Part shown: positions 1 to 6,013 of the stretch, piece by piece
Layout: the number at the start of each line of letters is the position of its first letter
Numbering within the stretch: the first letter of the stretch is position 1
Source: Parcubacteria group bacterium CG11_big_fil_rev_8_21_14_0_20_39_22
GTDB lineage: Bacteria > Patescibacteriota > Minisyncoccia > Phycocordibacterales > GCA-002787175
Length of the DNA: 16,997 bases
Direction of reading: 5' to 3'
Assembly: GCA_002787175.1 (NCBI GenBank)
Contig: PCWC01000096.1
Location: forward strand, 1 to 16,997
Translations under genes and position numbers: made by a program
The notes under the pieces: model-generated
What the model was told of the DNA's origin: nothing
The model's database searches: none
What the model saw: only the letters and a program-made list of their open reading frames with translations

Positions 1-45
1 TTTCTTGATTTTACTTTTTCCTAATCGAGCTTTTCTTTTCAACAT
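1..45 (-). CDS. Possible N-terminus of a minus-strand gene cut by the window edge
   Basis: On the minus strand an ATG at 45-43 opens a frame that runs without a stop to the window start, giving about 15 residues that begin MLKRKARLGKSKIKK. The peptide is strongly basic. It is too short to assign to any family, and I see no convincing promoter or ribosome-binding site upstream of it. It may be the start of a real gene running leftward out of the window, or chance. Confidence 0.22.
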   Translation of the reverse strand, partial: MLKRKARLGKSKIKK

Positions 46-201
46 ATTCTCTAGTTTAGCATGTGTTAGCTAGTCTAGAGCCATTTAGATATTAAAAAAG
101 AGCTTCGCAACCACGAGTTGTTTTATAAATAACTTCTACAGAACTACGCAAAGATTTTCCAAAGGATCCATCCTTCTTACGATCCCTCTGTGAATAAAGC
201 T

Positions 202-209
202 TCGGCGTG
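202..209. repeat. Left copy of 8-bp target-site duplication (TCGGCGTG)
   Basis: TCGGCGTG abuts the left terminus of the MITE and is repeated at 362-369 directly after its right terminus. The bases beyond these copies differ (T at 201 against C at 361; G at 210 against A at 370), so the duplication is exactly 8 bp. Confidence 0.8.
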
Positions 210-361
210 GTAACCCTCACAGCTTTATTCCCACTTTCTTAAAGGGGGTGCCTGAAAGGCGGGGGATTTTAGAAATCCCTCCCCAGCACTTTCGGAAAGT
301 GCTGGGTGCCCCCTTTAAGAAAGGGAGAATAGAGCCATTTTTTCATAGGTGTGAGGGTTAC
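210..361. mobile_element. 152-bp MITE-like element with 12-bp terminal inverted repeats and 8-bp target duplication
   Basis: The left end GTAACCCTCACA (210-221) is exactly repeated in reverse complement at the right end (350-361). The 8 bases TCGGCGTG lie directly outside both ends (202-209 and 362-369), as expected for a target-site duplication. Inside are second arms (222-248 and 309-335, 27 nt each, a few differences) and two small central hairpins (263-279, and 282-306 with 12-bp perfect arms). The right side carries about 14 extra bases (336-349) between the inner arm and the terminus. There is no open frame long enough for a transposase, so the element would need one supplied in trans. 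IS66-family elements are known for ends starting GTAA and 8-bp duplications, which makes an IS66-like transposase a reasonable candidate. That link is inferred; the inverted ends and duplication are directly visible. Confidence 0.85.
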
Positions 362-369
362 TCGGCGTG
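362..369. repeat. Right copy of 8-bp target-site duplication (TCGGCGTG)
   Basis: Direct repeat of 202-209 immediately outside the right end of the MITE. Removing the element and one copy would restore a continuous target site in the spacer. Confidence 0.8.
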
Positions 370-447
370 AGCTTTGCTATCTTTTAAAAAGGACTCTCTT
401 CCTCATTTTGCATTGGACAAGACTATGTGGCGATTGATGTTTAAATT

Positions 448-456
448 TGTGATAAT
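448..456 (+). promoter_or_regulatory. Candidate extended -10 promoter (TGTGATAAT), near-leaderless
   Basis: GATAAT at 451-456 is preceded by TG at 448-449, the extended -10 arrangement. No good -35 lies at the usual distance. A start about 7 nt downstream would fall near 463, only a few bases before the ATG at 466, so the transcript could be leaderless or nearly so. Confidence 0.35.
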
Positions 457-465
457 ATATTCACT

Positions 466-696
466 ATGGAAAGACTTCAAGTAGTAATGTCATTTTTAGA
501 TTCGGAAAAATTTTTGGCAGTTTGCTTTTTGGTGGTTGCCTTGATTTCTTTTCTGCTTAGTATAAGTTTTATTTATCACTTTAAAAAATACGGGGCACAC
601 GTCGCGTCAATATCTTTGGTAACTTTTGGATATATAGTCATCACACTTTGTCTTCTCGTTGTATCGGCAATTTTGCTTAGCTTTAGTCTGCTTTAA
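466..696 (+). CDS. Small two-helix membrane protein of unknown function
   Basis: A 76-residue protein that I do not recognise as a named family. Two hydrophobic segments, about residues 15-37 and 48-73, are separated by a short polar loop containing HFKKYGAH. This predicts a helical hairpin in the membrane with little outside it. It starts at the first ATG; the ORF is open to a stop only 10 bases before the next gene, which encodes a membrane-anchored PH-domain protein. The tight spacing suggests co-transcription and perhaps a shared membrane role, but no partner or activity can be read from the sequence. Upstream is an AT-rich stretch with an extended -10-like element and no Shine-Dalgarno sequence. 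The gene could be lineage-specific. Confidence 0.75.
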   Translation: MERLQVVMSFLDSEKFLAVCFLVVALISFLLSISFIYHFKKYGAHVASISLVTFGYIVITLCLLVVSAILLSFSLL

Positions 697-706
697 ATAT
701 TGAATT

Positions 707-1255
707 ATGATAAATTTTGAAAAAGACGAGAAAGTTATCTATACAGCAAGAAAACACTGGTTTGTCTTTGTTTTAGAAACATCTTTTATTTTAATTTTTG
801 CTCTGTTTCCGATTCTGTTCTATCACTTATCGGGACTTTATTTTAAGGAATCTCTGGTGTCGTTGTCTGTTTTATACTATGGTTATTCGCTTTGGATTAT
901 TTTGCTTTGGTTGGTCTTTGTTTATATATGGACCGACTTTTTCTTGGATGTTTGGTTTGTAACAGACAAGAGAATTATAGATGTTGATCAGAAGGGGTTA
1001 TTTCATAGAGAAACTTCGTCGTTCAGACTTGATTTAATACAGGATGTTACGATTGAAGTCCCGGGCATCTTGGCAACTCTTATTGGTTATGGACATATCC
1101 ATGTGCAGACAGCGGGTTCAAAAAGGGAATTTTTAATGAAAGGCGTCTCAAATCCAAAAAAATTGAAAGAAAAAATTATGGAGGAACACAACAGGGCGAG
1201 GGAAAATTTGCAGAAAGTATGGACAGAAAATCCGCCGGATAGAGAGTTGAAATAG
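707..1255 (+). CDS. Membrane-anchored bacterial PH-domain protein (DUF304/YdbS-like)
   Basis: A 182-residue protein with two transmembrane segments (about residues 18-42 and 58-80) followed by a cytoplasmic bacterial pleckstrin-homology-like domain (about 85-160). The domain has the usual family pattern: V-T-D-K-R-I-I after the second helix, GLFHRE, an L-D-L-I-Q-D-V-T stretch, GYGHIHVQTAG and a late NPKKL. The length and helix-domain order fit the DUF304 group, whose biochemical role is mostly unknown; some relatives are linked to the cell envelope. The C-terminal 20 or so residues are polar and charged. It follows the small membrane protein by 10 bases, so the two are probably one transcriptional unit. 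The start is an ATG with no Shine-Dalgarno sequence. The family assignment is confident; a cellular role is not. Confidence 0.88.
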   Translation: MINFEKDEKVIYTARKHWFVFVLETSFILIFALFPILFYHLSGLYFKESLVSLSVLYYGYSLWIILLWLVFVYIWTDFFLDVWFVTDKRIIDVDQKGLFHRETSSFRLDLIQDVTIEVPGILATLIGYGHIHVQTAGSKREFLMKGVSNPKKLKEKIMEEHNRARENLQKVWTENPPDRELK

Positions 1256-1365
1256 TTACTCTGCTTATAATCACAAAATAAGGTCGAGTAATATTTTAAA
1301 AATTCATACCTGGGGTAGAGTAAGGTAATCAGATACAAAATACTTTATCCTACCGGCGTTTTTGT

Positions 1366-1371
1366 TATAAT
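1366..1371 (+). promoter_or_regulatory. Candidate -10 box (TATAAT) for the MATE gene
   Basis: A consensus TATAAT lies at 1366-1371 in the 118-base spacer after the PH-domain gene. No clear -35 is visible 16-18 bases upstream. A start near 1378 would leave a leader of about 38 nt to the ATG at 1416. Confidence 0.4.
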
Positions 1372-1415
1372 CATTGCAACTCGGAAGTCGGTTTACAATT
1401 TGGATAATTAAAGGT

Positions 1416-2759
1416 ATGGGAGAAGAGAAAAATGAGATTATAGAAGGTTCAATACCTTCGCTTATAAAAAAGATTGCGGTACCGGCGAGTGTCGGTTTTT
1501 TCTTCCATACAATGTATAACATTGTAGACGCCTATTTCAGCGGATTGGTTGGTACAGATGCGGTTGCGGCACTTTCGCTCTCATTTCCTGTATTTTTTAT
1601 AGTAATCGCTCTCGGTTCGGGTGTAAGTTCGGGTGTTACTGCTCTCATTTCCCATTCAATTGGGGAAGGGAATCGAGATGAGGCAAAGAGGTACGCGGTG
1701 CAGGGAATATCCTTTGCACTTGTGGTTTCAGTTGTTTTGACTGTACTGGGATTGTTGATTTCTCCTACTGTATTTAAGGCGCTTGGTGCCACCGGCACTT
1801 ATCTTGATTTTGCCATTTCATACATATCGGTCATATTTTCGGGCTCTGTACTTTTTATTTTGGTATTTTCTTTTAATGCTATATTAAATTCTGTTGGCGA
1901 TACGAAATCCTTTCGTAACTTTCTAATCGCGGGTTTCTTTTTGAATTTTATTTTAAATTATTGGTTTATGTTTGGCGGACTTGGTATTCCTGCACTTGGT
2001 ATTGCCGGTGTCGCTCTTGCCACAATCACCATAGAATTTCTGGGAGTCGTTTATCTCTTCCCGAAAGTGGTCCGCACAAAACTCTTGCATAATAGGTTTT
2101 ACAAAGAGCTGGCACCGGAATGGTCGGTTTATAAAGATATCGCAAAGCAGGGCATACCTGCGAGTATCAGTATGGCGAGCATTGCGATTGGATTTTTCAT
2201 ATCCACATACTTTGTCGGTAAATTCGGTGAAGTGGCTGTCGCTGCTTATGGTGTCGGTACTCGCGTACAACAACTTGCTCTTCTTCCGCTTGTCGGACTT
2301 TCTATTGCGACGGTAACAATTGTTGGGCAAAATCGTGGAGCGAAAAGAGTCGATAGGGTAATGGAAGCAGTGTTAAAAGCACATTTGTATGCACTTGTAG
2401 TAACGGTTATTGGGACAATTTTCCTGTTCTTACTTGCTCGACCTCTTATGACTATTTTTTCACGAGACCCTGAAGTTGTAGATATGGGAGTAATCTTTCT
2501 CAAGATTGTCGCTTTTATAATGTGGCCTTATGGACTCATTATGATAACCGAGTCGGTACTCAGAGGACTTAAACGACCAATGTTTTCTCTCTGGCTTGGA
2601 CTCTCACGACAGGTTATTGCTCCGCTTTTTGTATTTAGTCTTTTTGTTTACACATTTGCTTGGGGAATACTTGGGGTATGGTGGGGTTTGGTTGTCATAA
2701 CCACAGTGTCTTCAATTGTCGCTCTGTTGTATTTGCGGTGGGAACTTAAGAAACTGTAA
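1416..2759 (+). CDS. MATE-family multidrug/cation efflux transporter
   Basis: A polytopic membrane protein of 447 residues, close to the usual 450 for MATE transporters, with about twelve hydrophobic helices in two repeated halves. The start of the first helix, with ...IAVPASVGFFFHTMYNIVDAYF, and GVSSGVTALISHSIGEGN a little later are characteristic of the family; similar features recur in the second half (IPASISMASIAIGFF, GTRVQQLALLPLVGLS, IVGQNRGAKR). MATE proteins export drugs, toxins or metabolites in exchange for Na+ or H+; the coupling ion cannot be told from the sequence alone. The ATG at 1416 was preferred over an in-frame TTG at 1374 because the upstream 14 residues are atypical and would overlap the -10 region. 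A weak AAAGG sits just before the ATG. It has its own promoter-like element and a strong terminator, so it is probably monocistronic. Confidence 0.92.
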   Translation: MGEEKNEIIEGSIPSLIKKIAVPASVGFFFHTMYNIVDAYFSGLVGTDAVAALSLSFPVFFIVIALGSGVSSGVTALISHSIGEGNRDEAKRYAVQGISFALVVSVVLTVLGLLISPTVFKALGATGTYLDFAISYISVIFSGSVLFILVFSFNAILNSVGDTKSFRNFLIAGFFLNFILNYWFMFGGLGIPALGIAGVALATITIEFLGVVYLFPKVVRTKLLHNRFYKELAPEWSVYKDIAKQGIPASISMASIAIGFFISTYFVGKFGEVAVAAYGVGTRVQQLALLPLVGLSIATVTIVGQNRGAKRVDRVMEAVLKAHLYALVVTVIGTIFLFLLARPLMTIFSRDPEVVDMGVIFLKIVAFIMWPYGLIMITESVLRGLKRPMFSLWLGLSRQVIAPLFVFSLFVYTFAWGILGVWWGLVVITTVSSIVALLYLRWELKKL

Positions 2760-2762
2760 GTG

Positions 2763-2803
2763 AAAAAAGTATGAAAGTGGCTCGACCACTTTAGTACTTT
2801 TTT
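2763..2803. terminator. Rho-independent-type terminator after the MATE gene
   Basis: Arms 2763-2771 and 2774-2780 pair with 2795-2803 and 2786-2792, around a 5-base loop (CTCGA), and the right arm ends in a run of six T. It begins 4 bases after the MATE stop codon. The left side is an A-run, so it could also act on the opposite strand. Confidence 0.75.
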
Positions 2804-2816
2804 GGAAAGTTTTTTT

Positions 2817-2856
2817 AACTACATTCTAATATTCTTAGGAATATTAGAATGTAGTT
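2817..2856. repeat. Perfect hairpin, 18-bp arms with 4-base loop
   Basis: AACTACATTCTAATATTC at 2817-2834 is exactly complementary to 2839-2856, with TTAG between. It is AT-rich and lacks a clear T-tract after it. It lies between the MATE terminator and a second, longer palindrome. Confidence 0.7.
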
Positions 2857-2862
2857 ATCTTA

Positions 2863-2903
2863 GTGTTAAATGTTATATGCTCCATGTTTTCCCTAACAAC
2901 TAT
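2863..2903. repeat. Dispersed spacer repeat (also at 11062-11130)
   Basis: This stretch and 11062-11130 share, in the same order, GTGTTAA.TGTTATA, TGCTCCAT and TTTTCCCTAA.A.CTAT. The second copy is about 28 bases longer in the middle. A weaker relative, TTCCTAACAGCTA, is found in the spacer just before ntpD. No function is evident. Confidence 0.5.
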
Positions 2904-2906
2904 CTT

Positions 2907-2965
2907 GTCGGACAGATGGGCACCATCACTCCCGATTCGGGAGTGATGGTGCCCATCTGTCCGAC
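2907..2965. repeat. 59-bp near-continuous palindrome, 29-bp perfect arms
   Basis: Bases 2907-2935 are exactly complementary to 2937-2965 with one base (T, 2936) at the centre. The arm begins GTCGGACAGATGGGCACC. It is followed by GGTCTATTTTTTCTTTTC, so it could serve as a very stable terminator ahead of typA. No other copy of the arm is present in this window. It could extrude as a cruciform in DNA. Confidence 0.8.
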
Positions 2966-3009
2966 GGTCTATTTTTTCTTTTCGATATCTTTATTTCGTA
3001 CGGAGAACA

Positions 3010-3057
3010 CCCCTACCCAGCACTTTCCGAAAGTACTGGGTGCTCCCCTCGTAGGGG
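3010..3057. repeat. Nested hairpin sharing a module with the MITE at 210-361
   Basis: Outer arms CCCCTAC (3010-3016) and GTAGGGG (3051-3057) enclose an inner hairpin at 3016-3040. The 28 bases 3016-3043 match 282-309 inside the MITE at 26 of 28 positions. This suggests a related or remnant element, though no terminal repeat or target duplication is obvious here. Confidence 0.6.
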
Positions 3058-3122
3058 AGAAAAAGAAGAGCTCCTTCAATTCTTTCTTTCTAACACCTAC
3101 AACCTAAAAACTATCCCGTTCC

Positions 3123-3151
3123 TTGACCAAAAACACTTTTTGCTGTATGTT
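3123..3151 (+). promoter_or_regulatory. Sigma70-like promoter for typA
   Basis: TTGACC (3123-3128) and TATGTT (3146-3151) are separated by 17 bases, with TG two bases before the -10. Transcription would start near 3158, giving a leader of about 38 nt that contains the small hairpin at 3166-3179. Confidence 0.6.
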
Positions 3152-3165
3152 TATGACTAATACGA

Positions 3166-3179
3166 CGCACATTTGTGCG
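3166..3179 (+). promoter_or_regulatory. Small hairpin in the typA leader
   Basis: CGCACA (3166-3171) pairs with TGTGCG (3174-3179) around two T. It is followed by a T-rich stretch (ATTTTATTTT) and then the ATG. It could be an operator, an RNA hairpin or a weak attenuator; the sequence does not decide. Confidence 0.35.
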
Positions 3180-3195
3180 CATTTTATTTTAATTT

Positions 3196-4989
3196 ATGGA
3201 CAATAAAGAAATCAGAAACATAGCTATCATAGCTCACGTTGACCACGGTAAAACAACTCTTACAGACGCTCTTATGAAGCAGACAGGTGCGGTAACTGAT
3301 GAAAGCTCGATGGACTCAAATTCGCTCGAACAGGAGCGAGGTATTACCATATATGCCAAAAACGCATCAGTAGTCTACAAAGATACAAAGCTAAACATCG
3401 TCGATACTCCCGGGCATGCCGACTTTGGTTCGGAAGTCGAACGTGTACTTCGATCTATCGATTCGGTTCTTTTGGTAGTCGATGCTCAAGAAGGTCCTAT
3501 GCCTCAAACTCGGTTTGTTCTTAAAAAATCCTTGGAACTTGGGCTTAATCCGATTGTGGTTATAAACAAGATAGACAAACCGGCTGCAGACCCCGCTCGT
3601 TGCGAAGAGCAGGTTCTCGAACTTTTCCTTGAGCTTGGTGCAAGCGATGAACAGGCAGACTTTCCTATTATCTATGCTATCGGACGTGATGGTGTTGCCA
3701 AGCGAAATTTAGACGATGAAATGAAAGACCTCACTCCTTTGCTTGATATGATTCTTGAAAAAGTTTCTCCAGCAAAGCCTTACAATGAGGGCGACGTTTT
3801 GAAGGCACAGGTATTTAATCTTGGTTACGATAATTTTACCGGACGGCTCGCGGTCGCCCGTATTTATAGTGGCAAGGTTTCGGATGGATCATCTATTTTT
3901 ATAAAAAATGCGGATGGTTCAGTGAGAAAGGGTAAGATAACAAAATTATCGACCTTTGAGGGCTTGAAGCATATTCCAGTAAAGGAAGCATTTTGTGGCG
4001 ATATTGTGCTTATTGCCGGACTTTCGGATATAAATATTGGAGAGACTTTAACTGACGATGAAAGTGTAGAGCCACTTACTGCTATCACAATCGATGAGCC
4101 GACTATCGGTCTAATGTTTTACCCTAACTCCTCGCCATTTGCAGGAAGAGAAGGGAAGTTTGTAACCAGTCGCCAAATAAAAGAGCGGCTTGAAAAAGAG
4201 CTCGAGATAAATGTTGGACTTCAGGTTGACTTTTCTGGCTCAGATTCGTTTAAGGTTTACGGAAGAGGAGAAATGCATATCGCAATCTTGCTTGAGAATA
4301 TGCGTAGAGAAGGATACGAGCTTGCGGTCTCACAACCAAAGGTAATAATCAGAGAGGAAAATGGAGAAAAACAAGAGCCGTTTGAAGAGGTAACAATCGA
4401 CATACCAGAGCAGTTTCAAGGCGCGATTATGGAGAAGTTACCACCTCGTGGTTTTATGATGCAAAATATGATACCTCACGGTAATCAGGTTAGGATTATT
4501 TTTGAAGGTCCGACTCGTGGACTTTTGGGTTACCGCGGTCAATTTATAATTGATACAAAAGGAGAGGGGATACTTTGCTCAAGAGTTATTGGATTCAAGC
4601 CCTTTGCTGGAGAAATCAAGAAAAGGGCTGTCGGATCAATGGTATCGATGGCATCTGGCAAGGCGTTAGGATTTTCATTATGGAATCTGCAAGACAGAGG
4701 GGTTCTCTATATCGCTCCTGCGACAGAGGTTTATGAAGGTATGGTGATAGGAAATACATCCAAAGGAGAAGAGATGGCGGTCAACCCTACTAAAGGAAAA
4801 CAGCTTACAAATGTTCGAGCTTCTGGTTCCGATGAAGCTCTTGATTTGGTACCTCCTCATATACTCACAATAGAATCGGGACTTGAAGTGATGTTGGGCG
4901 ATGAATTTCTTGAAATAACACCATCCTCTGTCAGGTTACGAAAACAATTCCTAAAGGAATCTGACCGTAACAAGAACCGCAGCAAATAA
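3196..4989 (+). CDS. typA: Ribosome-associated GTPase TypA/BipA
   Basis: A 597-residue translational GTPase of the usual TypA length. The G domain shows AHVDHGKT (13-20, G1), RGITI (48-52, G2), DTPGH (70-74, G3) and NKID (124-127, G4). After it come a translation-factor beta-barrel domain, EF-G-like domains III and V (for example RGEMHIAILLENMRREGYEL) and the TypA-specific C-terminal domain, which ends near TPSSVRLRKQFL. TypA binds the ribosome in place of EF-G and supports ribosome assembly and growth under stress or cold. The lack of an EF-G domain IV and the C-terminal signature distinguish it from EF-G and LepA. It starts with ATG behind a T-rich leader without Shine-Dalgarno. It appears to be transcribed alone, between the hairpin-rich spacer and a 16-bp-arm hairpin downstream. 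Confidence 0.97.
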   Translation: MDNKEIRNIAIIAHVDHGKTTLTDALMKQTGAVTDESSMDSNSLEQERGITIYAKNASVVYKDTKLNIVDTPGHADFGSEVERVLRSIDSVLLVVDAQEGPMPQTRFVLKKSLELGLNPIVVINKIDKPAADPARCEEQVLELFLELGASDEQADFPIIYAIGRDGVAKRNLDDEMKDLTPLLDMILEKVSPAKPYNEGDVLKAQVFNLGYDNFTGRLAVARIYSGKVSDGSSIFIKNADGSVRKGKITKLSTFEGLKHIPVKEAFCGDIVLIAGLSDINIGETLTDDESVEPLTAITIDEPTIGLMFYPNSSPFAGREGKFVTSRQIKERLEKELEINVGLQVDFSGSDSFKVYGRGEMHIAILLENMRREGYELAVSQPKVIIREENGEKQEPFEEVTIDIPEQFQGAIMEKLPPRGFMMQNMIPHGNQVRIIFEGPTRGLLGYRGQFIIDTKGEGILCSRVIGFKPFAGEIKKRAVGSMVSMASGKALGFSLWNLQDRGVLYIAPATEVYEGMVIGNTSKGEEMAVNPTKGKQLTNVRASGSDEALDLVPPHILTIESGLEVMLGDEFLEITPSSVRLRKQFLKESDRNKNRSK

Positions 4990-4999
4990 AGAAGTAAAA

Positions 5000-5043
5000 G
5001 GTAGTCTGACTACCCCTCCCCGAAGCAGGGTAGTCAGACTACC
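5000..5043. terminator. Perfect hairpin after typA, terminator-like without a T-run
   Basis: GGTAGTCTGACTACCC (5000-5015) is exactly complementary to 5028-5043, with a 12-base loop. It begins 10 bases after the typA stop. The following TCCGAAAG is not T-rich, so intrinsic termination is uncertain; it may instead protect the transcript end. Confidence 0.55.
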
Positions 5044-5100
5044 TCCGAAAGTCACGGAAATGCGAGTAAGGTAGTGCATAAATTTGAATGTAAATTTACC

Positions 5101-5129
5101 TTGCTTTTCTATCTATATAGTGTTATGAT
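5101..5129 (+). promoter_or_regulatory. Sigma70-like promoter for the RRM protein gene
   Basis: TTGCTT (5101-5106) and TATGAT (5124-5129) are separated by exactly 17 bases. Transcription would begin near 5136, leaving a leader of about 124 nt before the ATG at 5260. Confidence 0.65.
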
Positions 5130-5135
5130 TTAGAA

Positions 5136-5259
5136 GTCGTCTTTCTCAGTAGGTAAGTAGTAGTGGCTTTGCCGCGAGGGTACAGCGTATTGAGGTGGTC
5201 ACTTTTTAATTTAGGGACCTAAGGTCGGGACGATATTTAGTTAATTAGTTTTTCTCAAT
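5136..5259 (+). promoter_or_regulatory. Long 5' leader of the RRM protein gene, possible cis-regulatory RNA
   Basis: This region is more GC-rich and mixed in sequence than the other spacers. It contains a GACC-TAA-GGTC hairpin (5216-5226) and a possible closing pairing of TCGTC (5137-5141) with GACGA (5229-5233). It has no open frame of note and no Shine-Dalgarno before the ATG. Long structured leaders are known in front of cold-induced RNA-binding protein genes in other bacteria; a comparable role here is inferred. Confidence 0.35.
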
Positions 5260-5538
5260 ATGGCAAAGAAATTGTATATTGGAAATCTCTCATATAGCAT
5301 GACAGGGGACGGGCTTAGCGAAACTTTTTCGCAAGCCGGTACCGTTGTATCAGCAAACGTCATCACTGACCGTATGACCGGCCGTTCACGCGGATTTGGT
5401 TTTGTGGAAATGGAAGACGCTGACGCTGAAAAAGCTATCGAGATGTTCAACGGGAAAGAAGTCGATGGCCGTACACTTACGGTAAACGAAGCTCGCCCAA
5501 TGACAGAGAGAGCTCCTCGCGGAGACCGAAAGTTTTAA
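5260..5538 (+). CDS. Single-RRM RNA-binding protein
   Basis: A 92-residue protein made of one RNA recognition motif (about residues 3-80) and a short basic tail (PRGDRKF). RNP2 is LYIGNL at 5-10 and RNP1 is RGFGFVEM at 44-51, with the aromatic residues that stack on RNA (Tyr6, Phe46, Phe48) all present. The family includes the cyanobacterial Rbp proteins and similar small proteins across bacteria; they bind single-stranded RNA and act as chaperones or post-transcriptional regulators, often in the cold. It is transcribed alone: a promoter with ideal spacing and a long leader lie upstream, and a strong terminator lies 20 bases downstream. Target RNAs cannot be inferred. Confidence 0.95.
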   Translation: MAKKLYIGNLSYSMTGDGLSETFSQAGTVVSANVITDRMTGRSRGFGFVEMEDADAEKAIEMFNGKEVDGRTLTVNEARPMTERAPRGDRKF

Positions 5539-5558
5539 ATAAAACTTTCTACTTCCAA

Positions 5559-5597
5559 AAACAAAAAACCGTATGCTTAGCATACGGTTTTTTGTTT
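5559..5597. terminator. Rho-independent terminator after the RRM gene
   Basis: A stem of AAAAAACCGTATGC (5563-5576) with 5580-5593 closes a TTA loop and extends by a few more pairs. The right arm carries six T after CCG/CGG pairing. The matching A-run on the left means it may work in both directions. Confidence 0.88.
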
Positions 5598-5623
5598 GGA
5601 ATATAGGAAAGTAAAAGTATAAT
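5595..5623 (+). promoter_or_regulatory. Candidate promoter for the DUF5654-like gene
   Basis: A consensus TATAAT lies at 5618-5623, with a poor -35 (TTTGGA, 5595-5600) 17 bases upstream that overlaps the foot of the terminator hairpin. The leader to the ATG at 5667 would be about 37 nt. Confidence 0.4.
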
Positions 5624-5666
5624 GTAATGGTTATACATATCAGTTAATTTGAGTTGCAAAAAAATT

Positions 5667-5921
5667 ATGGAAAATTCAAATAAAGAAAAGCCAAAGACAA
5701 GCACGGAGGTTCGTGACCGCAGCATCGGTTATGTAACGGCGGCTCTGTCTTTAGTCGCCGGTCTTGCTTGGAATGACGCGGTAAAAGCGCTTATAGAATA
5801 TGTCTACCCACTAAAAGCAAATAACGTTACTGCCAAATTTGTATATGCCTTTCTTATTACCATAGTGGTTGTGATCTTGACTATGGTTATTGCTAAAGTT
5901 TTAAGACGAGGAGACAAGTAA
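5667..5921 (+). CDS. DUF5654-like small membrane protein
   Basis: An 84-residue protein from the ATG at 5667; an in-frame TTG at 5649 would add six residues and is less likely. A charged N-terminal region (about 1-22) precedes a first hydrophobic segment with GLAWNDAVKALIEYVYP. A second, strongly hydrophobic helix (about 53-78) ends in a basic tail (KVLRRGDK). The AWNDA motif between two helices is what I associate with DUF5654, a family found mainly in Patescibacteria and some archaea, of unknown function. It sits just upstream of the ATPase cluster but has its own -10 box, and the ATPase operon has a good promoter in the 92-base gap, so a functional link is not implied. The family match is from memory of the motif. 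Confidence 0.8.
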   Translation: MENSNKEKPKTSTEVRDRSIGYVTAALSLVAGLAWNDAVKALIEYVYPLKANNVTAKFVYAFLITIVVVILTMVIAKVLRRGDK

Positions 5922-5949
5922 TATAAAGTATAGAGGAATTAAGCTTCGA

Positions 5950-5978
5950 TTGAAAAATGGACTCTACTGTGGTATAGT
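5950..5978 (+). promoter_or_regulatory. Sigma70-like promoter of the V-type ATPase operon
   Basis: TTGAAA (5950-5955) and TATAGT (5973-5978) are separated by 17 bases. Transcription would start near 5985, about 29 nt before the first ATPase gene at 6014. Confidence 0.65.
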
Positions 5979-6013
5979 CGCTTCATATTTTTAATCGATA
6001 ACTGTTTTGCTTT

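Noticed and set aside
92..209. Minus-strand open stretch ending at a TAA (94-92), possibly a gene fragment disrupted by the MITE
   Set aside because: The frame has no ATG and, with the MITE removed, meets a stop a few codons further upstream. The length is within chance and no family was recognised.
1374..1415. TTG start for the MATE gene giving 14 extra residues
   Set aside because: The extension overlaps the predicted transcription start, is not MATE-like, and an ATG at 1416 begins the typical N-terminus.
2802..3107. A 101-codon plus-strand open frame in the typA upstream spacer
   Set aside because: It runs through three perfect hairpins and a dispersed repeat; the translated product reflects palindromes and has no family-like features.
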